Shown here: one piece after another, positions 1-6,160 of the stretch
How positions within the stretch are numbered: the first letter of the stretch is position 1
How the letters are laid out: each line of letters starts with the position of its first letter
Assembly: GCA_964354135.1 (NCBI GenBank)
Contig: CAYGZA010000184.1
Span: forward strand, 1-13,519
Source of the DNA: CAYGZA01 sp964354135
GTDB taxonomy: Bacteria > Planctomycetota > Planctomycetia > Pirellulales > Thermoguttaceae
DNA length: 13,519 bases
Direction: 5' to 3'
Translations under genes and position numbers: made by a program
The notes under the pieces: model-generated
Database searches by the model: none
Told to the model about the DNA's origin: nothing
What the model saw: only the letters and a program-made list of their open reading frames with translations

Positions 1-845
1 TTGCCGTAGAGCACGCCCATCACGATGTAGGCGCCGTTGATCTTGGCGTCGATGTTGGCCTTGTCCTTCATGCAGGAGGCGCGGCGGTAGGCGGGGTTGA
101 GGTTGTACTTGTCCTCGATCTTCTGCCAGGTCTTCTCCCAGTTGTCCGGGGCCTCGCGGTGCCATGCGAGCACGTCGCGGATGCACTCGGCGTACTGGCT
201 CTCCGCGGGGATGCACTTCAGTCCGGCCTCGACGATCTTCGCCGGATCGTCCTCAAAGAAGGCCGCCGCGTACATCCCGCCGACGAGCTGGCCGCCGTAG
301 AGCCCGTCGCCGTAGTTCATCAGGCGGCCGAACTTCTCGCCCAGCTCGATGACGAAATTCGGCATTCCCGGGGCGATCAGGCCGGCGAAATCGGCCTCGA
401 TCTGGTAGTCGATGTCGTCGGCGTGATGGTTGAACTTGGGATGGCCGGAGTCGGGCGGGGCGATGCCGCTCCGCAAGTTGTCCCGCCCGGCCTTGTTGGC
501 GTGCCAGAGGGCATAGCCGCTGTTGGCAAAGTCGATCCCCGCCTGGCGGATCGAGCAGTCCAGGCCGTGCTGCTCCAGCGTCCGCAGGAACGTCATCTCG
601 ACGTAGATGTCGTCCTGGTTGTACTGGTTGACCGTCTCCGGGGTCCACTTCGGCATTTTGTTGGCGGGAATGATCCGGCCGGTGTGGCGGAACTCGGTCG
701 GCGCGCCCCAACCGACTCCCGCCATCTGGCCGATCCACCCGGCGGCCATCTTGTCGCGGTACTGGCTCACCGGCAAGCGGCGGAACTCGGCCCCTTCAGC
801 CGCCAGGGCTATAGCAAGGTACGCCCCCAAGATCGGCATCGTCAC
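1..845 (-). CDS. ADP-ribosylglycohydrolase-like protein, exported (3' end outside window)
   Basis: 281 residues are visible from a GTG at 845; the C-terminus lies beyond position 1. The N-terminus has a short hydrophobic run (ILGAYLAIALAAEGA) like a signal peptide, so the protein is probably exported. Family features follow in order: SQYRDKMAAGWIGQMAGVGWGAPTEF at about residues 27-52 (N-terminal Gly-rich motif), NQDDIYVEMTFL at 76-87 (counterpart of the acidic Mg-binding T/DD motif), HHADDIDYQIEADFAGLIAPG at 140-160, and a YGDGLYGG stretch near 178. The ADP-ribosylglycohydrolase/crystallin J1 fold removes ADP-ribose from proteins or related substrates using two Mg ions, but the usual Asp of the GDxxG motif is Gln here, so the true substrate is open. 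The start is uncertain: GTG 845 or ATG 839 have poor ribosome sites, while the best Shine-Dalgarno (AGGAAG, 887-882) points to an ATT at 875 in the same frame. It follows the PQQ-propeller gene on the same strand. Confidence 0.8.
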   Translation of the reverse strand, partial: MTMPILGAYLAIALAAEGAEFRRLPVSQYRDKMAAGWIGQMAGVGWGAPTEFRHTGRIIPANKMPKWTPETVNQYNQDDIYVEMTFLRTLEQHGLDCSIRQAGIDFANSGYALWHANKAGRDNLRSGIAPPDSGHPKFNHHADDIDYQIEADFAGLIAPGMPNFVIELGEKFGRLMNYGDGLYGGQLVGGMYAAAFFEDDPAKIVEAGLKCIPAESQYAECIRDVLAWHREAPDNWEKTWQKIEDKYNLNPAYRRASCMKDKANIDAKINGAYIVMGVLYG

Positions 846-967
846 CGCAAGGGTCTTCTGCGTCGGGCATCTAATGGCGTTCTTCCTTTCCAGATCAGAT
901 GATCCGCGTTGTGCGTCGATTGGCGAGGCTCGCTTCGCTTGCCTTATCCTGCACTTCTCGTCCATAA

Positions 968-986
968 TCTCTCGCCCCTCGCCCCT
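968..986. repeat. Pyrimidine-rich intergenic repeat, copy A
   Basis: The 19-base stretch TCTCTCGCCCCTCGCCCCT lies between the PQQ-propeller gene and the ADP-ribosylglycohydrolase-like gene. It matches 4160-4178 at 18 of 19 positions, where the sequence forms one arm of an inverted repeat. More CCCCT-type runs follow to about 1000. It is low in complexity, so a chance match is possible, but both copies are intergenic. Confidence 0.45.
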
Positions 987-1006
987 ATTCCCTGGCCCCT
1001 GCCATT

Positions 1007-2263
1007 CTACTCCGCCCGCACGTCGTAGGCATACAGGAAGTCGCTGTGGCGGACGTAAAGCCGGCCGCCCGAGACCACCGGGTGGGCCCAGGTCGGGCCT
1101 TCGCCGCCTTGGGGAATGCGGAACTGGCCGACGAGCTCATGTCCCCCGGGCGTCGCCTTCACCAGCCCCATCGTGCCGTTCTGCTCGTTGAGTGTGTAGA
1201 GCATCCCCTCGGCGCAGGTCAACGAGCCCTTGCCCACCCCGCGCTCCATGTACCTCACTTCGCCGGTCCTCCAGTCGAGGCAGATCCACTTGCCATTGTT
1301 GTTTAGATGGGAGGCCCCGTAGAGATGGCCGTCCAGGAGGATCACGCCGTGGTGCTGGTTGTCGAGCTCCTTGTTGCGCCACACCGGCTCGACCAACGCC
1401 TTCTTCCCCTCCACGCGGAGCTTCAAGAGCACGGAGCCCGTGGTCCGCGTGCTGATGAAGACGTGGCCGTCGCGGTAGATGGGCATCGTAATCATCTCTT
1501 CAAACGGCGTGACGTGCTCCAGCCGCCAGAGCAAGTCGCCCGAGTCGGCATTGACGCCGATCGCAGCCCGCGAAGTCAGGGTGAAGATCATCCGCAGCCA
1601 TTGCCACTCGCCCAGCGACGGCGAGGCATAGCCGGCCAGGTCGCCGGCGGCGCTGGGCGACTTCCAGAGGGTGCGGCCGCTGAGCTTGTCGATGGCAACC
1701 ATGGCCGTCTCCGGGCCGCCGGGAGAGCAGATCAGCCGGTCGCCGTCGATCAGGAGCGACTCGGCCAGGCCCCAGGTCGGCGGCTTGCTGCGGAACAGCT
1801 TGAGGATATTCAGTTCCCAGTGGCGATTGCCGCTCTTGGCGTCCAGGCAAACGACCTGGCCGTGGGGGCTTTCGTGGTAGAGGCGGTCGCCGTCGATCGT
1901 CGGCGTCCCGCGGGCCCCCGGCACGGGGTTTTCCCACGAGGGGCCGTTGTCGACTTGCCAACGGATCTTGCCGTTGAGATCGAGCGCGGTGATGACTGTC
2001 TGGCCATTGACGTTGCCGGCGGTGTAGATCGTGCGCTGGGCGATCGATACGCTGGCAAAACCGTGGCCGAGCCCTTTGGCAGTCCAGAGGAGTTTCGGGC
2101 CCTCTGCGGGCCACTGTCTGAGGAGCCCCTGGGACGTGGAGATGTTGTCCCGTCGAGGGCCGTGGAATTGCGGCCAGAAGGGCTCCTCTTCGCCGTGGGC
2201 GGTGGTCGTTGCGGCGAAAAGCGCGACGAGCAGGAGGGCGATACTCCACCGGCGGCCAATCAT
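1007..2263 (-). CDS. Secreted PQQ-like (BamB-type) beta-propeller protein
   Basis: This is a 418-residue protein with a clear signal peptide (basic start MIGRRW, hydrophobic core ALLLVALFAATTT, likely cleavage after AHG at residue 24). The mature protein begins with FWPQFHGPRRDNIS, an opening I know from many planctomycete PQQ-like repeat proteins. Blades are marked by repeated pieces such as TIYTAGNVNGQTVITALDLNG, RLYHESPHGQVVCLDAKSG and MLYTLNEQNG, giving a seven- or eight-bladed propeller of normal length. Catalytic residues of a PQQ dehydrogenase are not evident, so a binding or scaffold role in the periplasm is more likely than alcohol oxidation; the ligand is unknown. The ATG at 2263 has a good ribosome site (AGGGAG, 2276-2271, 7 bases before the start). 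The next gene on this strand is the ADP-ribosylglycohydrolase-like gene, roughly 130-160 bases downstream. Confidence 0.88.
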   Translation of the reverse strand: MIGRRWSIALLLVALFAATTTAHGEEEPFWPQFHGPRRDNISTSQGLLRQWPAEGPKLLWTAKGLGHGFASVSIAQRTIYTAGNVNGQTVITALDLNGKIRWQVDNGPSWENPVPGARGTPTIDGDRLYHESPHGQVVCLDAKSGNRHWELNILKLFRSKPPTWGLAESLLIDGDRLICSPGGPETAMVAIDKLSGRTLWKSPSAAGDLAGYASPSLGEWQWLRMIFTLTSRAAIGVNADSGDLLWRLEHVTPFEEMITMPIYRDGHVFISTRTTGSVLLKLRVEGKKALVEPVWRNKELDNQHHGVILLDGHLYGASHLNNNGKWICLDWRTGEVRYMERGVGKGSLTCAEGMLYTLNEQNGTMGLVKATPGGHELVGQFRIPQGGEGPTWAHPVVSGGRLYVRHSDFLYAYDVRAE

Positions 2264-2328
2264 GCTGAATCTCCCTGGACATGCCGTGCAGGTTGACGAT
2301 CTCTTTCTCTTTGCGGCAACCGGGGGAC

Positions 2329-2357
2329 ATTGTAGCGGCTAGGAAAGCAGTGATCCA
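2329..2357 (-). promoter_or_regulatory. Candidate promoter of the PQQ-propeller gene
   Basis: On the minus strand TGGATC (2357-2352) is followed after 17 bases by TACAAT (2334-2329). The -10 is good and the -35 weak (3 of 6). The -10 sits in CGCTACAATG, nearly identical to the context of the tex -10. It would give a leader of about 60 bases. Confidence 0.4.
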
Positions 2358-2441
2358 CCACCTCTTGCCAACCCACCCACGACCTGCTTCCGACCGTCTA
2401 CTGTCCACTTTCCCCTCAGGGTCGCCCCGGCAGTCTCCATC

Positions 2442-2450
2442 CGCTATATT
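2442..2450 (+). promoter_or_regulatory. Candidate -10 element of the MFS gene; possible leaderless start
   Basis: CGCTATATT ends only 7 bases before the ATG at 2458. If TATATT (2445-2450) is the -10 hexamer, transcription would begin at or just before the start codon. There is no convincing Shine-Dalgarno before this ATG, which agrees with a leaderless mRNA. The -35 region (TCGCCC, 2422-2427) matches the consensus poorly. Confidence 0.4.
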
Positions 2451-2457
2451 CGTGGGC

Positions 2458-3792
2458 ATGAGCTTCCCGGACGATGCCCCCCCTTTGCCGCAACGTCCCG
2501 CCGAGCACGCTGACGCGATCGAGCAATCGGTTGCTCCGCCGCGGGAAACGCACAATCTCCTGACGCTGGCAGCCCACCAGATCGTGTGGCGGGTCGGGTG
2601 GACGTTCAAGACGGAGAGCATCATCATCCCCGCGTTTCTGGACAAGCTGGCCGGCGAAGGGTGGGTGCGCGGCCTCTTGCCGCTTCTGAAGTACCTCGGA
2701 CAAAGCGTGCCGCCGGTCTTCTCGGCCGAGACGCTGAAGGCCATGCGGAAGAAGAAGTGGGCCTTGGCGGTCCTGACGGTGTTGGCCAGTCTGCCCTATC
2801 TCGCCCTGGCCGGCATTTGGCTCTTGGTTGCGGGGCAAAGGGACTGGTGGATGGCGCCGATGTTCCTGGCGATCCACTTCACGTTCTTCGTGTTCTACGG
2901 GCTGTACTTGCTCGCGTTCGGCACGGTCCAAGGAAAGCTGATCCGGCCGACGCGGCGCGGGCAGCTCCTCTGGGGCGCCACCTTCTGGGGCCTGTTCCCC
3001 ACGATTCTGTTTTGCTCGTGGCTCATGCCCGGCTGGCTCGAATCGCCCGTGCCGGGCTACGGGTACCTGTTTCTTTTTGTGGGGATCGCGTTTCTCGTGT
3101 CGGCGGTGATCGCCTGCCTTCTGCGGGAGCCCTTCGGCGAGGTCTGCGCGGCGCCGGAGCCGACCAACGGCGTAACCGAGACGGTCGAGGCGCTGCGCCG
3201 CGACCATAACCTCCGCCGTCTCGTCGTGCTGATCCTTCTATCGGGCATCGGCCTGATCATCATCCCCCACTACCAAGCGTTCGCCAGGAAGAAACTGGAA
3301 TTGACCGGCGAGAACCTTGTTCTCTTCGTAATCACGCACACCACGGCCGTGACCGTCTACAGCCTGATTCTCGGCCCGGCGGCCGACCGTTGGGGCTACC
3401 GGCTCACGCTCCGATTGGCGATCCTGGGTGCGGCGATTGCCCCGGCGTATGCCCTTTGCGTGCCCTACCTGGCCGGGGTGGGGCCCGATTGGTTCTGGCT
3501 CGTGTTCATCCCGTTGGGACTGACCCCGCTGGTGCCGACCCTCCTGGCCAATTACGCCCTCGAATTGTGCCCTGCCCACGAGCACCCGCGGTATTTGAGC
3601 ATCGTCAATCTCGCCCTGCTGCCGCCTTATCTGCTTTCTCCGCTGGTCGGGATGCTCGTGGACTTGACCAGCTTCGAGGCGGTGGCCCTCTGTACGTTCC
3701 TGGCGATGCTCGTTTGCAGCGGCCTGACGTTCTGGCTGGACGAGCCGCGGCACCACATCCGGCTTGCGCCGGTTGCCCGCGAGGAGATATAG
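2458..3792 (+). CDS. MFS-type membrane transporter
   Basis: This is a 444-residue polytopic membrane protein. Hydrophobic segments run at about residues 102-125, 132-155, 170-191, 202-222, 254-271, 287-305, 318-337, 345-368, 380-403 and 407-426, with one or two weaker ones possible at 40-90, compatible with the 12-helix MFS fold. GPAADRWGYR at 306-315 fits the MFS loop motif (GxxxDRxGRR type), here between the helices of the second half. The first half has an unusually long soluble-looking lead (1-100), including TFKTESIIIPAFLDKLAGEGWVRG, a pattern I associate with planctomycete MFS proteins of unknown substrate. The reading frame stays open upstream to an ATG at 2281, but that stretch (HHLLPTHPRPASDRLLSTF) is not protein-like and overlaps the divergent promoter region, so ATG 2458 is chosen. 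The substrate cannot be inferred. Confidence 0.82.
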   Translation: MSFPDDAPPLPQRPAEHADAIEQSVAPPRETHNLLTLAAHQIVWRVGWTFKTESIIIPAFLDKLAGEGWVRGLLPLLKYLGQSVPPVFSAETLKAMRKKKWALAVLTVLASLPYLALAGIWLLVAGQRDWWMAPMFLAIHFTFFVFYGLYLLAFGTVQGKLIRPTRRGQLLWGATFWGLFPTILFCSWLMPGWLESPVPGYGYLFLFVGIAFLVSAVIACLLREPFGEVCAAPEPTNGVTETVEALRRDHNLRRLVVLILLSGIGLIIIPHYQAFARKKLELTGENLVLFVITHTTAVTVYSLILGPAADRWGYRLTLRLAILGAAIAPAYALCVPYLAGVGPDWFWLVFIPLGLTPLVPTLLANYALELCPAHEHPRYLSIVNLALLPPYLLSPLVGMLVDLTSFEAVALCTFLAMLVCSGLTFWLDEPRHHIRLAPVAREEI

Positions 3793-3802
3793 CCGGTATA
3801 CT
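3773..3802 (+). promoter_or_regulatory. Weak candidate promoter of the CDGSH gene
   Basis: TTGCCC (3773-3778), an 18-base spacer and TATACT (3797-3802) lie across the end of the transporter gene. Each hexamer is reasonable, but the CDGSH gene could equally be read through from the transporter gene 77 bases upstream. Confidence 0.3.
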
Positions 3803-3869
3803 CCGAACGACATTGCGTTCGCTTCCGAGAGCCGCGTACCGCAGCTTCCTGCTCCAAGGAGTCTTACCG

Positions 3870-4082
3870 ATGGCCGACGTGATCATCCGCGTCCGACCTA
3901 ACGGCCCGTACGTTGTCGAAGGCCCGGTCCAGGTCGTCGACGCGCAGGGCCACGCCTTCCCCAGCAAGCCCGACAAGCCGGTCGCCCTCTGCCGCTGCGG
4001 GAACTCCCAGAACAAGCCGTTCTGCGACGGCTCCCACCGGACCTGCAGTTTCACTTCGGCGGAAGTGGCCCCGGGCTCGTAA
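3870..4082 (+). CDS. CDGSH iron-sulfur domain protein
   Basis: This is a 70-residue soluble protein with one complete CDGSH motif, CRCGNSQNKPFCDGSH at residues 41-56. The 2Fe-2S ligands are Cys41, Cys43, Cys52 and His56, the three-Cys one-His set that defines the mitoNEET-like family. The FTSAE that follows (61-65) is also typical. Such small single-motif proteins carry a redox-active, acid-labile cluster and are thought to serve electron or cluster transfer; no specific partner is visible. The start is well fixed by AAGGAG (3856-3861), 8 bases before the ATG. No membrane anchor is present, unlike eukaryotic mitoNEET. The longer upstream open frame is only the shadow of the transporter gene. 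Confidence 0.92.
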   Translation: MADVIIRVRPNGPYVVEGPVQVVDAQGHAFPSKPDKPVALCRCGNSQNKPFCDGSHRTCSFTSAEVAPGS

Positions 4083-4106
4083 GGCGGCGGATGGCGAAGA
4101 AAAAAG

Positions 4107-4178
4107 AGGGGACGAGAGACGAGAGGCGTGGGACGAGCGAAAACACTCCTCGCCCCTCATCTCTCGCCTCTCGCCCCT
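4107..4178. repeat. Imperfect inverted repeat, GAGGGGCGAGAG type (copy B)
   Basis: The left arm at about 4107-4135 (AGGGGACGAGAGACGAGAGG and on) resembles, with a few single-base gaps and changes, the reverse complement of the right arm 4151-4178. The arms are about 28 bases with a loop near 15 bases. The right arm contains TCTCTCGCCTCTCGCCCCT (4160-4178), 18/19 identical to 968-986. No T-run follows, so a simple intrinsic terminator is not obvious. Confidence 0.6.
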
Positions 4179-4204
4179 GGGTCACCAGGGTGCTTGCGCC
4201 CCGC

Positions 4205-4237
4205 AGACTTCCGAAGTCTCGCAGACTTCGGAAGTCT
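4205..4237. repeat. Paired 15-base palindromes
   Basis: AGACTTCCGAAGTCT (4205-4219) and AGACTTCGGAAGTCT (4223-4237) are exact reverse complements separated by CGC. Each is itself a near-perfect palindrome with a single central mismatch, so the DNA can form one 15-bp hairpin or two small ones. Both units are preceded by GC, so it may also be read as a tandem repeat of an 18-base unit. Confidence 0.75.
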
Positions 4238-4449
4238 TGTTGCTTGCGGCTCGGCTGCGCTGGGCTACGCGTGCCGCCCATCGACAGGTTTTCCTCCGCG
4301 TCTCCATTCGCCGGTCGGGGCGTCTCGGGAGTCTCGCTGCCAATTCTGCCCGATGATTTCGGGACTTGCACGGTGCGCGGCGCAAGACGGCGTCTCGGCT
4401 GCTGGCTCGCGCCGCCGACGCCGGTAGAATGTCCTCTCGGCGCGGATGG

Positions 4450-4518
4450 AAGGGGACAGGTACCGTTTGTGCGAAGCACCCTCAGGACCGCTCCACCGCA
4501 AACGGTACCTGTCCCCTT
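4450..4518. repeat. Perfect 20-bp inverted repeat with GGGGACAGGTACC core
   Basis: AAGGGGACAGGTACCGTTTG (4450-4469) is the exact reverse complement of 4499-4518, with a 29-base loop. It ends 80 bases before the gene at 4599. Similar GGGGACAGG(T/C)ACC inverted repeats are, to my recollection, common in planctomycete and proteobacterial intergenic DNA, sometimes near REP-associated tyrosine transposases; that link is inference. No transposase lies nearby. Confidence 0.85.
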
Positions 4519-4598
4519 GCTCGGGATGATACAGAAAACGCCCGCGCAGCCGAGGGCGCCCGTGCCCACACGACTCGTAACAAGAAGGACCTTGCTCG

Positions 4599-5441
4599 AT
4601 GGACGAGTATCCCCGCGTCTTGCCGGAATCCGCGGAACAGGCAGAACACGCCGACTTTGCGGATGAGTCCCAGGTGGAGGATGCCTCGGCCGAGTTCGTG
4701 GGCCGGTGGAACCGCCTGGTCAGCACCACGAACTGGGAGAAAGGCCGGATCATCTCCCAGTGGCGCGAGCGGCTCGTGCAAGCCGGGGCCCCGCTGGCCG
4801 CGTGCTCCGACGAGGCCTGGAGCCGCCGCGTCGGCGGCGTCAGCCCGCAGCACGTCGGCCGGCTGCGCCGCGTTTGGCAGCGGTTCGCCGCCGTTTGCGA
4901 GCAGTATTCCGGCCTGTTCTGGAGCCACTTCCAGGCCGCACTGGACTGGGATGACGCGGAGATGTGGCTCGAAGGGGCGGTGCAAAGCGGCTGGTCGGTC
5001 GCCCGGATGCGGGCCGAGCGCTGGCAGGCAATGGGCGGGCTGCCGGAGCAGGCGCCGCGGGAAGAAGACGTCGCCGCCGCCGAAATGGACGAGGATTTCA
5101 CCCCGGCCGAGGGCGCGATCCCGGAAGCCCTCCACGAATCGCTCCGCGAAGTCCACGACGTGGAACGGGACGGCGCCGGGCCCGGCGCGCAGGCGGATTC
5201 GCAGGCAGCCGCCGTGGCTGCGCCCTGGGACGATGCGGCGGATCCCGCGGCGCCGGCTGCGGCCGAGCCGGTGCGTCCTTTCGAGAGCCTGCCGCCGTTG
5301 CCGCACGACCTGGCCGACGCCCTGGAAGCCTTCAAGCTGGCGATCCTCCATCACAAGCTCTCCGGCTGGAAAGATGTCTCTTGCCGCGACGTGCTGGCCG
5401 TGCTGGACGCGCTCAAGCAACTGGCGGCTGCCCCGGCGTAG
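4599..5441 (+). CDS. Uncharacterised planctomycete-type protein
   Basis: I do not recognise a named family for this 280-residue protein. It has three parts: an acidic start (1-30), a Trp-rich, probably helical domain (about 31-148) containing WNRLVSTTNWEKGRIISQW, then an Ala/Pro/Asp-rich linker (150-230) and a helical C-terminus (238-277). Residues 72-97 (DEAWSRRVGGVSPQHVGRLRRVWQRF) look like a helix-turn-helix, and the order of short helices resembles phage- and plasmid-type DUF3102 proteins, so DNA binding is possible but unproven. There is no signal peptide or membrane segment. The ATG has AAGGA (4585-4589) 9 bases upstream. The gene converges on the HigA-like gene with a 3-base gap, and a perfect hairpin lies just upstream. 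GC-rich third positions throughout support it as real coding sequence. Confidence 0.75.
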   Translation: MDEYPRVLPESAEQAEHADFADESQVEDASAEFVGRWNRLVSTTNWEKGRIISQWRERLVQAGAPLAACSDEAWSRRVGGVSPQHVGRLRRVWQRFAAVCEQYSGLFWSHFQAALDWDDAEMWLEGAVQSGWSVARMRAERWQAMGGLPEQAPREEDVAAAEMDEDFTPAEGAIPEALHESLREVHDVERDGAGPGAQADSQAAAVAAPWDDAADPAAPAAAEPVRPFESLPPLPHDLADALEAFKLAILHHKLSGWKDVSCRDVLAVLDALKQLAAAPA

Positions 5442-5444
5442 ATC

Positions 5445-5861
5445 TCAGAAGGCGAACACGTCAGCAGACACCTTGAAGTATCTTGCCAATTTACCGATGT
5501 GGGACCGGTTCAGGGACCGTTTGCCACGAAGGACCTCGGAAATGGTGGAATCGGCGATGCCCGTCTCTCGGGATACCCTGCTCTGGGAAACGCCCTTGGC
5601 TTCGATAAGGTGGCGGAGCATTTCGGCATCTGAGACCGGGGCCAGCGGGTGGGCTTCCGATTCGTAGCGCTGGACCAAGTCGCTCAAGACTTCAAGGTAA
5701 TCCTCTTCCTCCGGTGCCAGAGCCCCTCGGCTCAAGAGCGAATCGACCACCTCAATCGCCTCGTCCAATTCGTCATCCGACCGGATAGGACGGAGCGGGA
5801 ACCGGCGCACCAGATCAAAGTAACCGTCTTTGGCCTTTCCGCAGCGATGGGCAGTAGACAT
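5445..5861 (-). CDS. higA: HigA-type antitoxin, XRE-family helix-turn-helix regulator
   Basis: This 138-residue protein has the two-part layout of the longer HigA antitoxins (COG5499 type). The N-terminal part (14-75, YFDLVRRFPLRPIRSDDELDEAIEV and following) normally contacts the toxin. The C-terminal XRE helix-turn-helix runs at about 79-135, with LIEAKGVSQSRVSRETGIADSTISEVLRGKR as its core. In a working system it binds HigB, an mRNA interferase, and represses its own operon. ATG 5861 is chosen over an ATG 18 bases upstream because AAGGAAGG (5875-5868) sits 6 bases before it and the preceding toxin frame stops as TGATG on it. The toxin gene upstream is only a fragment, so the antitoxin may be an orphan regulator. 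The gene converges with the gene at 4599-5441, 3 bases apart. Confidence 0.85.
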   Translation of the reverse strand: MSTAHRCGKAKDGYFDLVRRFPLRPIRSDDELDEAIEVVDSLLSRGALAPEEEDYLEVLSDLVQRYESEAHPLAPVSDAEMLRHLIEAKGVSQSRVSRETGIADSTISEVLRGKRSLNRSHIGKLARYFKVSADVFAF

Positions 5862-5950
5862 CAACAACCTTCCTTCCACGTGCCCCTGTCGTATTCCTCG
5901 TGGGTCATGACGTGCATCCGTGCCACCCCCGTTGTCGGTTGTCGGTTACC
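5861..5950 (-). pseudogene. C-terminal remnant of a HigB-type mRNA interferase toxin
   Basis: The minus-strand frame ending in a TGA at 5863-5861 encodes TTGVARMHVMTHEEYDRGTW and then KEGC. THxEYD(K/R)GxWK is the C-terminal signature I know from HigB toxins that pair with this kind of HigA, and the TGATG overlap with the antitoxin start is the usual coupling. Upstream of about 5950 the frame stays open to an ATG at 6115, but the sequence (SLALDEFAFCEDTCKGNRQ) no longer resembles HigB: the FPSADxVG and FNIxGNKYRL regions are not present in any frame. The toxin therefore lacks most of its body and is probably inactive. A fused 84-residue product is possible but unlikely to be functional. Confidence 0.65.
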
Positions 5951-5977
5951 CTTACAAGTATCTTCGCAAAATGCGAA
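5931..5977. repeat. Tandem heptamer and short hairpin at the toxin break
   Basis: GTTGTCG occurs twice in tandem (5931-5944), and TTCGCA-AAA-TGCGAA forms a perfect 6-bp hairpin with a 3-base loop at 5963-5977. Together they lie exactly where similarity to HigB ends. From here to 6160 no gene is visible; the roughly 200 bases have open frames but no recognisable protein. Confidence 0.5.
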
Positions 5978-6160
5978 CTCGTCAAGGGCAAGAGAAACCT
6001 TTCGGCAGAACTCGCCATTCGTGGGGTACTTGGCCAGGAGGGGGGGATCTGGGTCGCACAATCCGGCACGCCCCACGAAGGTACTCGGCGCGGGCGGAGA
6101 CTTGAGGGACGCCACTGCCTGTGTCGCACGAATGGGCCGGCGAAGGCGTGCATCCCGGCT

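Larger units (their letters stand above)
4083..4598. other. Gene-free island rich in inverted repeats
   Basis: About 516 bases between the CDGSH gene and the next gene contain no credible coding region; the open frames here read as low-complexity translations of repeats. The island holds three separate inverted repeats (listed individually), a short CCCTGG-GTCA-CCAGGG hairpin at 4175-4190, and TAGAAT (4425-4430) as a possible -10 for the gene at 4599. If that -10 is used, the large 4450-4518 hairpin would be in the 5' leader of that gene. Confidence 0.7.

Noticed and set aside
922..943. Possible terminator hairpin after the PQQ-propeller gene
   Set aside because: Only about six pairs including a G-T pair form, and no T-run follows in either direction.
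2281..2457. Upstream extension of the MFS transporter to ATG 2281
   Set aside because: The 59 extra residues are unlike protein and cover the divergent promoter region; no ribosome site precedes 2281.
3390..3869. Long frame in which the CDGSH motif is a C-terminal domain
   Set aside because: The upstream part is an out-of-frame reading of the transporter gene, and AAGGAG clearly marks ATG 3870 as the start.
4366..5667. A 433-codon plus-strand frame across the repeat island and the gene at 4599
   Set aside because: The translation is Arg/Ser/Pro-rich without structure, runs through the inverted repeat and into the antisense of the antitoxin gene.
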